34,152 bases of DNA from Pseudomonadota bacterium (GCA_023430315.1 JAEZAW010000044.1:1-34152), one strand, 5' to 3'. Shown: positions 9,367 through 17,320, counted from the first letter of the stretch. Program-made: numbers and translations. Notes: generated by a model not told the origin, from the letters alone.

Positions 9367-10260
9367 TCACCGCAGACGGCTCATATCCACCTGGAAGACC
9401 ACGGGAAAGAACGTCGCCCAGGACAGCCAGCGCTTGGAGCCGGCCTCGCTCACCGCCCAGAGGTACCCCTTGCTGTCGAATCCGATGTCCTCGGTGCCGG
9501 CGGGCAAGGCATAGCGGGTCAGGACATCGCCCGTCTTCTGATCGAGCCGGACCAGCTCGCCGAAACTGCCGCTGCTCCGCGTCACCCAGAGCTCGCCCTT
9601 GGCGTCGAAGGCCGCGCCCTGGGAGCGTATCGGCACGACGAGCGAGGCGTCCGCATCCTGTTCGTTGATCTCGTCCTTCAGCTTCGCCAGCGGAAAGCGA
9701 TAGAGCCGCGGCTCGCCGAACGTCTCGTACGTGCCGAGCCAGAGGGCATCGCCGATGCTAGTCGCGAATGAGCCCTTCACCTGCCCCTTAAGATGGATGT
9801 GCCGCACGACCTTGCCGATGCCGGGACTGGCCGGCACATCGATCTGCACCTCGAAGATATCACGCGTGTCCGCCACCCAGACGCGACCCGGCGCGCCCCG
9901 CGCCATGCCACCCGCGTGACCGCACTGCGTTGGCAGATCGAGGGCACCCGTGGTGTGACCATTTCCCGTGTCGATCCTATAGAGACGGCAGAGACCGCGC
10001 CCGGCGCCCTCCACACTCTTATAGGCGGCCACGTAGACGGCATCGTCGACGACCGTCAGGCCTTGGGGAACGAAGCCCTCGTCGAGGCCGGGCATCCAGA
10101 TGCGGCGAAGGATCGCCTCCTCATTGGGAACCGGGCCTGCCGGCTGCATGCCGAGCTTCTTGTCCGTGTAGATCGGCCGCGTGCCGAGAGGCTCCTCGGC
10201 AAACGACGGCGAAGTCATGAGCATCACCACGAGCAGTGGCCAGGACAATCGGCGAAACAT
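9367..10260 (-). CDS. Secreted beta-propeller-like protein of unknown function
   Basis: I do not recognise a named family. The 297-residue protein starts with a signal peptide (basic MFRRLSW, hydrophobic core, probable cleavage after SPSFA near residue 22). After it come repeated short strands with a loose repeat: QGLTVVDDAVYVAAY, GGMARGAPGRVWVAD, IGDALWLGTY, GAAFDAKGELWVTRS and DIGFDSKGYLWAVSE. This spacing suggests a five- or six-bladed propeller of the SMP-30/YncE kind, exported to the periplasm. A start at 10260 is chosen because upstream codons of the frame lie in mraY. It sits 23 bases after mraY and 36 before murD in the same direction, so it is probably co-transcribed with wall-synthesis genes, where such a gene is not standard. 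No catalytic residues can be assigned. Confidence 0.85.
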   Translation of the reverse strand: MFRRLSWPLLVVMLMTSPSFAEEPLGTRPIYTDKKLGMQPAGPVPNEEAILRRIWMPGLDEGFVPQGLTVVDDAVYVAAYKSVEGAGRGLCRLYRIDTGNGHTTGALDLPTQCGHAGGMARGAPGRVWVADTRDIFEVQIDVPASPGIGKVVRHIHLKGQVKGSFATSIGDALWLGTYETFGEPRLYRFPLAKLKDEINEQDADASLVVPIRSQGAAFDAKGELWVTRSSGSFGELVRLDQKTGDVLTRYALPAGTEDIGFDSKGYLWAVSEAGSKRWLSWATFFPVVFQVDMSRLR

Positions 10261-10283
10261 GGCACTTGCCGCCTTCTCACGCC

Positions 10284-11366
10284 TCAGCGCAGCTTCAGGG
10301 TCGCGAGGCCGAGCAGCGCGAGCACGACCGAGATGATCCAGAAGCGTACGACCACTGTCGCCTCGTGCCATCCCTTCTGCTCGAAGTGATGGTGCAGCGG
10401 CGCCATTTTGAACACACGCTTGCCGGTCATCTTGAACGACGCCACCTGGATCAGCACCGACAGCGTTTCGAGCACGAAGAGCCCGCCGACGATCGCCAGC
10501 ACGATCTCGTGCTTGGTCGCGACCGCGATCGCGCCAAGCGCGCCGCCGAGAGCCAACGAGCCGGTATCGCCCATGAAGATCATGGCCGGCGGCGCGTTGA
10601 ACCACAGAAAGCCGAGCCCCGCGCCGAGCAAGGCGCCGCAGATCACGGCAAGCTCGCCGACGCCGGCGACGTAGTGGATCTGGAGGTACTGCGAGAACCG
10701 CACGTTGCCGACGAGGTAGGCAATGAGCCCGAAGGTGGCCGCCGCGATCATCACCGGCACAATCGCGAGACCATCGAGGCCGTCCGTCAGATTGACGGAA
10801 TTACCTGCGCCAGCAATTACGAGCATGCCGAGGATCACGAACAGGTAGCCGAGCGGAATGAGAAGATTCTTGAAGAACGGGATCGTCAGCGCATCGGCGA
10901 AACCCGGCGCGCCAAGCCGCATCACGGCATAGGTTGCAACGCCCGCGATCGCGAACTCGAGCCCGAGCCGACCCTTGCCGCCGAAGCCGCTGGTCGTCTG
11001 CTTGGTGACCTTGAGATAGTCGTCGTAGAAGCCGATCGCGCCGAACGAGAGCGTCACGCCGAGCACGATCCAGACATAGGGGTTTGACCAGTTCGCCCAG
11101 AGCAGCGTCGAGACCGTGACACCGGCGAGGATCATGAGCCCGCCCATGGTCGGCGTGCCCTTCTTCGAGAAGTGGCTTTTCGGGCCGTCCTCACGAATGG
11201 GCTGACCCTTGCCCTGCTTGAGGCGCAAGAGATCGATGATCGCGGGGCCGAAGAGGAAGACGAACAGCAGCGCCGTCATGATCGCTCCGCCGGTGCGGAA
11301 CGTGATGTAGCGAAACACGTTCAACGGGCTGAACTGGTCGCTGAACGTGACGAGCTCGTAGAGCAT
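10284..11366 (-). CDS. mraY: Phospho-N-acetylmuramoyl-pentapeptide transferase MraY
   Basis: Transfers phospho-MurNAc-pentapeptide to undecaprenyl phosphate, making lipid I in the inner membrane. The 360-residue, roughly ten-helix protein contains the family signatures KGTPTMGGLMI (69-79), GFYDDYLKV (112-120, the Asp pair), NSVNLTDGLDGLA (189-201), FMGDTGSLALGG, and the HHH motif at 325-327 followed by FEQKGW. The ATG at 11366 is preceded by GGAAGGAAGAGGGG, a strong ribosome binding region. It is the first gene of the run here; the usual upstream neighbour murF is absent and the next gene upstream is divergent. Confidence 0.97.
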   Translation of the reverse strand: MLYELVTFSDQFSPLNVFRYITFRTGGAIMTALLFVFLFGPAIIDLLRLKQGKGQPIREDGPKSHFSKKGTPTMGGLMILAGVTVSTLLWANWSNPYVWIVLGVTLSFGAIGFYDDYLKVTKQTTSGFGGKGRLGLEFAIAGVATYAVMRLGAPGFADALTIPFFKNLLIPLGYLFVILGMLVIAGAGNSVNLTDGLDGLAIVPVMIAAATFGLIAYLVGNVRFSQYLQIHYVAGVGELAVICGALLGAGLGFLWFNAPPAMIFMGDTGSLALGGALGAIAVATKHEIVLAIVGGLFVLETLSVLIQVASFKMTGKRVFKMAPLHHHFEQKGWHEATVVVRFWIISVVLALLGLATLKLR

Positions 11367-11742
11367 TCCGATCCCCTCTTCCTTCCGCGCGCACCCTCGG
11401 ATCCTGCGCGCGCCGCCTCGGCAATACCGGGCACGGCGCTTGCCCTTAGCACTTCCGCCGGCAAAAATTGAGATGCTTTCTGCACACACACTTCTGCCGT
11501 GCAGCGCCCACGTCGCGAGCCTCACCAGCGCCGAATTTGTGATTGTCAGTCAATTCCTTGCCTGATTTGCAGGCGCAAGCCGCCATGGCCTGCTCAGAAG
11601 CCGCGCGTGCGCAAATTGTCCACGGCCAGAATACTGTCGGACGCAGAACCGGTCCCCAGGCGCAGCGCTTGCGCCGGCACCGGGATCGCGCGACGTTGAA
11701 CGGCACCCCGGGAGGGGCCGGGCGGAAAACGGCTGGGAACTC
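11367..11742. other. Intergenic region between divergent mraY and the amidohydrolase gene
   Basis: 376 bases with no convincing gene. It must hold the promoter of the mraY-onward cluster and that of the amidohydrolase-RidA unit, but I see no good -35/-10 pair on either strand. A small inverted repeat, GGCGCA and TGCGCC separated by five bases, lies at 11659-11675, about 70 bases before the amidohydrolase start. The small frames here have no family resemblance. Confidence 0.6.
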
Positions 11743-12918
11743 ATGAGCACATACGATCTCATTCTCAAGGGCGGGCGGGTTATCGATCCCTCGCAGAAAC
11801 TCGACGGCATTGCGGACGTCGCCTTTGCCGATGGCAAGGTCGCGGCGGTCGGAAAGGACCTCAAGGGCGGCGCCGGCACGGAAGTGCGCGACGTGAAGGG
11901 ATATATCGTCTCACCCGGTCTCATCGACATGCACACGCACGTCTACTGGGGCGGGACCTCACTCGGCATCGACGCCGAGGAGTTCTGCCGCACGTCGGGC
12001 GTGACGACAGCGATTGACACGGGCAGCGCCGGCCCCGGGAACTTCGCCGGCTTCCGCAAGCACGTGATCGAGCCGTCCGCGGTACGCATCCTCGCCTATC
12101 TGCACGTGTCCTTCGCCGGCATCTTCGGCTTCTCCAAGACCATCATGGTCGGGGAGAGCGAGAACATGAAGCTCATGGCGCCCCGCGAGGCCGCCGAGGT
12201 CGCCGACAAGAACCGCGACGTGATCGTCGGTATCAAGGTCCGCGTCGGCGCGCACGCTTCGGGCGAACAGGGCGCGGCGCCGCTCAACATCGCGCTGCAG
12301 GTGGCCGAGGAAGTGGGCATGCCGGTCATGTGCCACATCGACCACCCGCCGCCTTCCTATGAGGAAGTGATCGGCATGCTGCGTCCGGGCGACGTGCTCA
12401 CGCACGCCTTCCGCCCTTTTCCGAATGCTCCCTGCACACCGCAGGGGACGGTCAAGGCGGCCGTGCTCGAAGCGCGCGCACGCGGCGTGAAATTCGACAT
12501 CGGACACGGCAAGGGATCGTTCGCCTTCAAGACGGCGCGTGCGATGCTGGCGAACGGCTTTTATCCCGACACCATCTCCTCCGACGTGCACGCACTCTGC
12601 ATCGACGGCCCGGCCTACGATCAGGTCACGACCATGTCGAAGTTCCTCTGTCTCGGCGTGCCGCTCAACGACGTGATCGCGCAGTCGACGATCAATGCGG
12701 CGCACGCGCTGAAGCGGCCGGAGCTCGGCAGCCTGAAGCCCGGCTCGGCCGGCGATGCGACTCTGCTGACGGTGAAAGAAGGCAAGTTCGAGTACGAGGA
12801 CGTGACGGGCGAGAAGATGATCGGCGACAAGCGCATTCTCTCTGAAGGCGCGGTCATCGGCGGGAGCTGGTTCCATCCCAAGCGCTCGCAGAAGTTCGCC
12901 AAGCTCAAAAGCGCTTAA
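11743..12918 (+). CDS. Amidohydrolase/deacetylase-family metallohydrolase
   Basis: A cytoplasmic amidohydrolase-superfamily enzyme of the group that includes Atu3266-like deacetylases and annotated dihydroorotase-like proteins. In its 391 residues are the N-terminal composite-barrel strand (DLILKGGRVIDP), the metal-binding DMHTHV (His64, His66), a probable carbamylated Lys165 in VGIKVRVG, His198 in MCHIDHP, His221 in LTHAF, and Asp281 in SSDVHAL. This is a full binuclear zinc site. The C-terminal GSAGDATLLTV segment is typical. The substrate cannot be read from the sequence; hydrolysis of an ester or amide of a small acid is likely. It lies 12 bases before the RidA-family gene, so the two form an operon. 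Confidence 0.88.
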   Translation: MSTYDLILKGGRVIDPSQKLDGIADVAFADGKVAAVGKDLKGGAGTEVRDVKGYIVSPGLIDMHTHVYWGGTSLGIDAEEFCRTSGVTTAIDTGSAGPGNFAGFRKHVIEPSAVRILAYLHVSFAGIFGFSKTIMVGESENMKLMAPREAAEVADKNRDVIVGIKVRVGAHASGEQGAAPLNIALQVAEEVGMPVMCHIDHPPPSYEEVIGMLRPGDVLTHAFRPFPNAPCTPQGTVKAAVLEARARGVKFDIGHGKGSFAFKTARAMLANGFYPDTISSDVHALCIDGPAYDQVTTMSKFLCLGVPLNDVIAQSTINAAHALKRPELGSLKPGSAGDATLLTVKEGKFEYEDVTGEKMIGDKRILSEGAVIGGSWFHPKRSQKFAKLKSA

Positions 12919-12930
12919 AGGGAGGACGCC

Positions 12931-13389
12931 ATGACGCCGGAAGAAAAGCTCAAGTCGCTCGGCATCGCATTGCCGAAGGTGCCGACGCCTGTTGCCAATT
13001 ACGTTCCCTTCAAGGTCGACGGGCGCACGATCTATCTTTCGGGTCAGGGCCCGCGCAAGCCCGACGGCTCGCTCTTCACCGGACGCGTCGGCGAGGATGT
13101 CTCGATCGAGAAGGGGTACGAGTACGCTCGCCTCATCGGCCTCGGACTGCTGGCCGCTGCAAGGCTCGCAGCCGGCGATCTCGGCAAGGTCGAAGTGCTG
13201 AAGGTGCTCGGCATGGTCAATGCCGTGCCGGGCTTCGGCGATCAGCCCAAAGTCATCAACGGCTGCTCCGACCTGTTCGTCGAAGTGCTCGGCGAGCGTG
13301 GCCGTCACGCGCGCTCGGCGGTCGGCATGGGCTCGCTGCCGAGCAACATGCCCGTCGAGATCGAAGCGATCATGCGGATCGTGGATTGA
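12931..13389 (+). CDS. RidA/YjgF-family protein
   Basis: A 152-residue member of the YjgF/YER057c/UK114 superfamily. RidA itself hydrolyses reactive enamine/imine intermediates released by PLP enzymes. The sequence shows YLSGQGPRKPDG (strand 2), KVEVLKVLGMVNAVPGF, and the C-terminal HARSAVGMGSLPSNMPVEIEAIMRI, containing the Arg and the LP...VEIE stretch that form the trimer-interface active site. It is longer than canonical RidA (about 130 residues) and belongs to the divergent subgroup often found next to amidohydrolases. GGGAGG precedes the ATG by about six bases. Exact substrate unknown; it probably works with the preceding amidohydrolase. Confidence 0.88.
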   Translation: MTPEEKLKSLGIALPKVPTPVANYVPFKVDGRTIYLSGQGPRKPDGSLFTGRVGEDVSIEKGYEYARLIGLGLLAAARLAAGDLGKVEVLKVLGMVNAVPGFGDQPKVINGCSDLFVEVLGERGRHARSAVGMGSLPSNMPVEIEAIMRIVD

Positions 13390-13409
13390 CGCGTTGGTGC
13401 TGGCGCCTG

Positions 13410-14516
13410 CTACCGCATGAGCGCCACGCTCTTGATCTGAGCGAAGACGGGTGTTCCGGGTGCGAGGCCGAGCGCAGCCTGTGACTTGCGCGTGATGCGC
13501 GCAGCAATGCGGGCACCGGAACCATCCGCGCCCAGCGCCGCGATGATATTCACCTGAGCCTCGTTGGCCGCACCGTCGATGGAGACGATGCGTGCCGGCA
13601 CGCAGTTAAGGATCGTCGTATCGCTCGCGGCCGTCAGCGTGAAGCTCACGTCGCTCGCCGCGATCCTGAGGCGACGCTCGGCACCGGGCGAGCCTCGCCG
13701 GCCGGGCATGACCAGCGCGCCACCCGCAACCGAGAACGTGGTGAGCGCATATGTCTCGTCGATGCTCTCGACGCGACCTTCGAGCATCACGGCGGCATCG
13801 GGCGCGGCGACCAGCGGCAGGCTCGGATCGGTCTGCAGCACCTCCAGCGGCCCCGAAGCGATCACGCGACCATTCGCCAGCAGGACGAGCGTGTCCGCAA
13901 GCCGCGCGACCTCGCCGATGTCGTGGCTGACGTAGACAATCGGCAGCTCGAGGCTTTCATGGAGGCGCTCGAAATAGGGAAGAATCTCCTCCTTCGTCAT
14001 GCGGTCGAGCGCCGAGAGCGGCTCGTCCATGAGCAGGATGCGCGGGCGCGAGAGCAGCGCGCGCCCCACGGAGATGCGCTGACGCTCGCCGCCGGAGAGT
14101 GCGATAGGTGAACGCTCGAGCAGATGGCCGATCCCCAGCAGCTCGACGATCGCATCGAAGTCGAGCGCGTCGGACGCGGGCGCGTTGCCGGCGCGGCGGG
14201 CGCCATAGAGGAGATTCTGGCGCACGTTGAGATGCTGAAAGAGGCTCGCCTCCTGGAAGACGTAGCCGAGCGGGCGCTCATGCGTTCTGACGAACACGCC
14301 CTTCGCGCTGTCCTGCCACACTTGATCGCCGACGATGAAGTGGCCGGGGATGTGCTGCAGGCCCGCCATGCAGCGCAGGATCGTCGTCTTGCCACAACCC
14401 GAAGGACCGAACAGCGCCGTGATGCCCCGCATGGGCATCTTGAAGGCCACATCGAGCGAGAAGCTGCCAAGCGTGCCTGCAAGCGCGGTCGAGATTTGCG
14501 GCACGCTTTCTCTCAT
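13410..14516 (-). CDS. modC: Molybdate ABC transporter ATP-binding protein ModC
   Basis: The ATPase that powers molybdate import through ModB. From the ATG at 14516 the protein has 368 residues: Walker A GPSGCGKTT (37-45), Q-loop VFQEASLF (86-93), ABC signature LSGGERQR (140-147), Walker B ILLMDEPLSALD (160-171) and the switch His in YVSHDIGE. The C-terminal third (about 270-368) is a TOBE/Mop domain that binds molybdate in this family. The start overlaps the modB stop (ATGA); the frame extends upstream across modB, but those codons are not used. It converges with the RidA-family gene, 20 bases apart. Confidence 0.95.
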   Translation of the reverse strand: MRESVPQISTALAGTLGSFSLDVAFKMPMRGITALFGPSGCGKTTILRCMAGLQHIPGHFIVGDQVWQDSAKGVFVRTHERPLGYVFQEASLFQHLNVRQNLLYGARRAGNAPASDALDFDAIVELLGIGHLLERSPIALSGGERQRISVGRALLSRPRILLMDEPLSALDRMTKEEILPYFERLHESLELPIVYVSHDIGEVARLADTLVLLANGRVIASGPLEVLQTDPSLPLVAAPDAAVMLEGRVESIDETYALTTFSVAGGALVMPGRRGSPGAERRLRIAASDVSFTLTAASDTTILNCVPARIVSIDGAANEAQVNIIAALGADGSGARIAARITRKSQAALGLAPGTPVFAQIKSVALMR

Positions 14517-15202
14517 CGGCCCTGCTGTCCGTAGCGACGGCCGAGCATCATGGTCGTGAGAATGACGGCGAACGAGAAGACGACCATGCCGCCGGCGAGA
14601 ATGTGCGCCTCGGTCCAGTGCTGCGTCTCGACGAAATCGTAGATCGCGACGGACAGGACCTTGGTCTGGCCGGGGATGTTGCCGCCGATCATGAGAATGA
14701 CGCCGAACTCGCCGATCGTGTGGGCAAAGCCGAGAATGGCACCTGTCAGAAAGCCCGGCCGCGCGAGCGGCACCGCGACCGACCAGAAGGCGTCCCACGG
14801 CGACGCCCTGAGCGTCGCGGCCACTTCGAGCGGACGATCGCCGAATGCCTCGAAGGCATTGCGGATGGGCTGCACGACGAACGGCATGGAATAGAGCACC
14901 GAGCCGATCACGAGGCCGGTGAACGTGAAAGCGAGCGTGCGCGCACCATAAAGCCCGGCGATCCAGCCGCCAGGCCCGTTCGGCCCGAGCATGAGCAGGA
15001 GATAGAAGCCGAGCACGGTCGGCGGCAGCACGAGCGGCATCGCGACGATCGTCGCAACCGCCTCTTTCCAGCGCGCCTTGGAGCGCGCCAGCCACCACGC
15101 GACGGGCGTGCCGAAGACCAGCAGCAGTATGGTGGTAATGAAGGCGAGCTCGATCGTCAGCCGGATCGGCGACCAGAGCTGCGCGAGATTGAGCTCACCC
15201 AC
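14513..15202 (-). CDS. modB: Molybdate ABC transporter permease ModB
   Basis: The inner-membrane channel subunit for molybdate. The 229-residue protein has about five hydrophobic helices and the EAA loop EVAATLRASPWDAFWSVAVP, the contact site for ModC, at about 137-156. SMPFVVQPIRNAFEAF and GFAHTIGEFGVILMIGGNIPGQT are characteristic of ModB/CysT permeases. The start is a GTG at 15202, 14 bases after modA. No ATG in this frame gives a full first helix, and GGGTGAT just upstream is a modest ribosome binding site. The stop overlaps the modC start. Confidence 0.94.
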   Translation of the reverse strand: MGELNLAQLWSPIRLTIELAFITTILLLVFGTPVAWWLARSKARWKEAVATIVAMPLVLPPTVLGFYLLLMLGPNGPGGWIAGLYGARTLAFTFTGLVIGSVLYSMPFVVQPIRNAFEAFGDRPLEVAATLRASPWDAFWSVAVPLARPGFLTGAILGFAHTIGEFGVILMIGGNIPGQTKVLSVAIYDFVETQHWTEAHILAGGMVVFSFAVILTTMMLGRRYGQQGR

Positions 15203-15216
15203 ACATCACCCATGCT

Positions 15217-15987
15217 CTAGTCCACAAAGCCGTAACCGTACTTCTCGATGACCTTGCGCGCCTCGGGGCCTTTGAGGAAGGCAAGGAAAGCCTTGGCCGC
15301 CTCATTGTTGGCGCCAGTCTTCAGCAGCACCGCATCCTGCGCAATGGTGTTGTGGAGGTTCGCCGGCACGACCCAACGCGAACCGCTCGGCTTCAAGGCG
15401 ACCTGCGAAAAGGCGACGAACCCGACCTCGGCATTGCCCGTATCCACGAACTGGAAGGCCTGCGCGATATTGTTGCCCTCGACGATCTTGCCCTTGAGCG
15501 CGTCATACACGCCGAGCTTCTGCATGGTCTCGACTGCGGCGGTGCCATAAGGCGCGGTCTTCGGATTGGCGATCGCGAGCTTCTCGAACTTGCCATCCTT
15601 GAGCGTCTGCTCGCCGAGCTTCAGACCTTCTGTCTTGCTGAACAGCACGAGCTTTCCGGTGGCGTAGGTGTAAGACGTGCCTTCGACTCCAAAGCCCTCC
15701 TTGATGGCCTTTGCCGGCGTGGTGTCGTCAGCCGAGAGAAAAACTTCGAACGGCGCAGCCTGTGTGATCTGATTGTAGAGGCCGCCGGTCGGGCCGAAGC
15801 TGAAGACCGCCGTGTGGCCGCTCGCCCTCTCGAAGAGCACGCCGATCTCCTTCACCGCATCCGTGAAGTTCGCGGCGACCGCGACCTTGACCTCCGCCGC
15901 GCGGACGCCTGCCGACAGGGCGGCGAGGATCATGACCGAGGCCAGGGAGGCCATCGGCAGCTTGAGCCATGAGGGACGCCTACGCAT
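15217..15987 (-). CDS. modA: Molybdate-binding periplasmic protein ModA
   Basis: Captures molybdate in the periplasm and delivers it to ModBC. The 256-residue precursor has a basic start (MRRRPSW), a hydrophobic signal core, and probable cleavage after GVRA, giving a mature start at AEVKVAVAANFTDA. That is the usual ModA beginning with the oxyanion-binding Ala-Asn segment. APFEVFLSADD and TGNAEVGFVAFSQV are further family signatures. An ATG ten codons upstream (16017) exists but lies in the presumed operator; GGAG nine bases before 15987 decides for the inner start. Confidence 0.94.
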   Translation of the reverse strand: MRRRPSWLKLPMASLASVMILAALSAGVRAAEVKVAVAANFTDAVKEIGVLFERASGHTAVFSFGPTGGLYNQITQAAPFEVFLSADDTTPAKAIKEGFGVEGTSYTYATGKLVLFSKTEGLKLGEQTLKDGKFEKLAIANPKTAPYGTAAVETMQKLGVYDALKGKIVEGNNIAQAFQFVDTGNAEVGFVAFSQVALKPSGSRWVVPANLHNTIAQDAVLLKTGANNEAAKAFLAFLKGPEARKVIEKYGYGFVD

Positions 15988-16003
15988 GGGTTCAGCTCCG
16001 CCG

Positions 16004-16031
16004 TTCGAACTATTCATATCGATATAGCGCT
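16004..16031. promoter_or_regulatory. Candidate ModE operator upstream of modA
   Basis: Compared with the published ModE consensus ATCGNTATATA-N6-TATATANCGAT, the right half GATATAGCGCT (16021-16031) matches 8 of 10 fixed positions and the left half TTCGAACTATT (16004-16014) 6 of 10, with the correct six-base spacing. It lies between a possible promoter and the modA ribosome binding site, which suits repression when molybdate is sufficient. A modE-type gene lies next to it. Site occupancy is inference. Confidence 0.55.
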
Positions 16032-16058
16032 CTTAAAAGCCCGGCGCGGAGGTGGCAA
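16030..16058 (-). promoter_or_regulatory. Possible modA promoter
   Basis: On the minus strand, TTGCCA (16053-16058) and TAAGAG (16030-16035) are 17 bases apart, resembling a sigma-70 type -35 and a poor -10. The transcription start would fall inside the candidate ModE operator. The -10 match is weak. Confidence 0.3.
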
Positions 16059-16135
16059 GCAATATTTCCTTCCGGATATCTTGGCGCGTATGTCTCGGCA
16101 TTGCCGCATAGGGTATCGCGAGACGCAGGAGCAGG

Positions 16136-16495
16136 TTATCTCGACGCGGATTTGGCCGCAGGGCTCAGTCGCCGCTCGAGATCGGCAATCTGCTTGCCAA
16201 ACGACTTGAGTGCCTGCGCTTCGATGGCCCGGTAGTGCCCGACGAGTGCGTGTCCGAAGGACGTGAGCCGGGCATGACCGCCGCCGGCGCCGCCATGCTG
16301 CGTCTCGAGAACCGGCTCGCTGAACATGCGATTTACCTCATCCGCCAGCAGCCACGCACGCCTGTATGACATCTTCATTTGCCGCGCAGCGCCACTGATC
16401 GAGCCATGTTCGCCAATGAGTTCGAGAAGGCGGATTTTTCCGTGACCGACCTGGCGGCCACCGTCAAAGTCGATGCGGATCGTAAGGCGCGTCAT
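16136..16495 (-). CDS. Short ModE-type molybdate-responsive regulator (winged helix only)
   Basis: A winged helix-turn-helix protein of the ModE N-terminal family. From the ATG at 16495 it has 119 residues: IRIDFDGGRQVGHGKIRLLELIGEHGSISGAARQMKMSYRRAWLLADEVN is the DNA-binding domain, followed by the glycine-rich wing (TQHGGAGGGHARLT) and a helix for dimerisation. The C-terminal Mop/TOBE molybdate-binding domains of E. coli ModE are absent, so molybdate would have to be sensed otherwise, or the protein is a constitutive regulator. It lies about 150 bases upstream of modA in the same direction, with the candidate operator between. Such short forms are known in alphaproteobacteria. Confidence 0.9.
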   Translation of the reverse strand: MTRLTIRIDFDGGRQVGHGKIRLLELIGEHGSISGAARQMKMSYRRAWLLADEVNRMFSEPVLETQHGGAGGGHARLTSFGHALVGHYRAIEAQALKSFGKQIADLERRLSPAAKSASR

Positions 16496-16691
16496 GTCAC
16501 GTTCCGGCTGGGTGCTGTGCGCTCGGGCGCAATGCCTGGCTATCGCCTCAGCCATAACACAGGATGCGTCCCGCCGTGCACGAGATATGTTCGGGGCAAC
16601 CGATCCTGATCTCGGCGCCGTCATCACGGGTTGCTCCGTGGAGGGGCGTCCAGACGATCAAATATATTCCGATGAATACGTCGCGAACGCG

Positions 16692-17267
16692 CTACTTCCA
16701 GATACTCAGCAGATCCACGGGCGCATCCTCGCGGGGACGTGGCTCCTTCGCGGGCGTGCCGAGCATCAAGAATGCCGCCAGCTCCTCCTCATTCGGCAGC
16801 CCGAGCGCGAGGCGGACACGGCGCGACGTCGCCGAGTTGCCGCTGCGCAGGCAGCCCGCATAGCCGAGTGCGGATGCGGCCAGCAGCATGTTCTCGAGCG
16901 CGGCGCCGGCGGCGAGCATCTGATCGCTGACCGAGACACGCGGATGATCGCGGACGATGCGCAGGACGACGGCCAGAAGCATGGCACCGCGATAGGCCTT
17001 CTCGCCCGCCCGCTCGATCTCGGCGGCAGGCGCGCCGGGATCGCGCTCGGCCTTGGCGTCTCGGAAGGCGGCCGCGAGATCGCCGCGGCGCTCGGGCGGT
17101 ATGAGAATGAAGCGATAGGGTTTGAGGTTCTTGTGATCCGGTGCCGCGGCAGCCGCACGCAGAATCAGGGCGAGTTCGTCCGGCGTCGGCGTCGGCGCGA
17201 CCAAAAAGCGCGGCGAAACCGACCGTCGCGAGAGAACGAGATCGAGCGCGTGAGCCTTGTCCGTCAT
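16692..17267 (-). CDS. Small nitroreductase-family protein (YdjA-like)
   Basis: An FMN-dependent oxidoreductase fold of about 190 residues, the size of the compact YdjA group. The first flavin-binding segment SRRSVSPRFLV (about 12-22), APDHKNLKPYRFILI (about 44-58), and the helix SDQMLAAGAALENMLLAASALGYAGCLRSG are typical; the last strand LFLMLGTP equivalent is FLMLGTPAKEP. The ATG at 17267 is preferred to that at 17276 because GAAGGA lies nine bases before it. It shares a strand with the upstream lysR gene (53 bases). The natural substrate is unknown. Confidence 0.88.
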   Translation of the reverse strand: MTDKAHALDLVLSRRSVSPRFLVAPTPTPDELALILRAAAAAPDHKNLKPYRFILIPPERRGDLAAAFRDAKAERDPGAPAAEIERAGEKAYRGAMLLAVVLRIVRDHPRVSVSDQMLAAGAALENMLLAASALGYAGCLRSGNSATSRRVRLALGLPNEEELAAFLMLGTPAKEPRPREDAPVDLLSIWK

Positions 17268-17320
17268 TGTATTCATTCCTTCGGGCGCCAGTCTAACGCA
17301 CTTTCAACCGATCCAAAGCC

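Noticed and set aside
11446..11706. Cysteine-rich 86-codon minus-strand frame in the mraY-amidohydrolase gap
   Set aside because: The cysteines are not in a spacing typical of a metal-binding fold, and the start has no ribosome binding site.
11959..13308. A 449-codon minus-strand open frame over the amidohydrolase and RidA genes
   Set aside because: It mirrors two good plus-strand genes with clear motifs and shows the Arg/His/Asp-rich composition of an antisense frame.
14517..15098. Upstream extension of the modC frame across modB
   Set aside because: The extension is out of frame with intact modB and lacks family resemblance; modC starts at 14516 with a four-base overlap.
16663..16673. A single ModE-like half-site upstream of modE (TATATTCCGAT)
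   Set aside because: It matches 9 of 10 fixed positions of one half, but the other half is missing at the required spacing, and it lies 168 bases from the modE start. One half-site is not enough to claim autoregulation.
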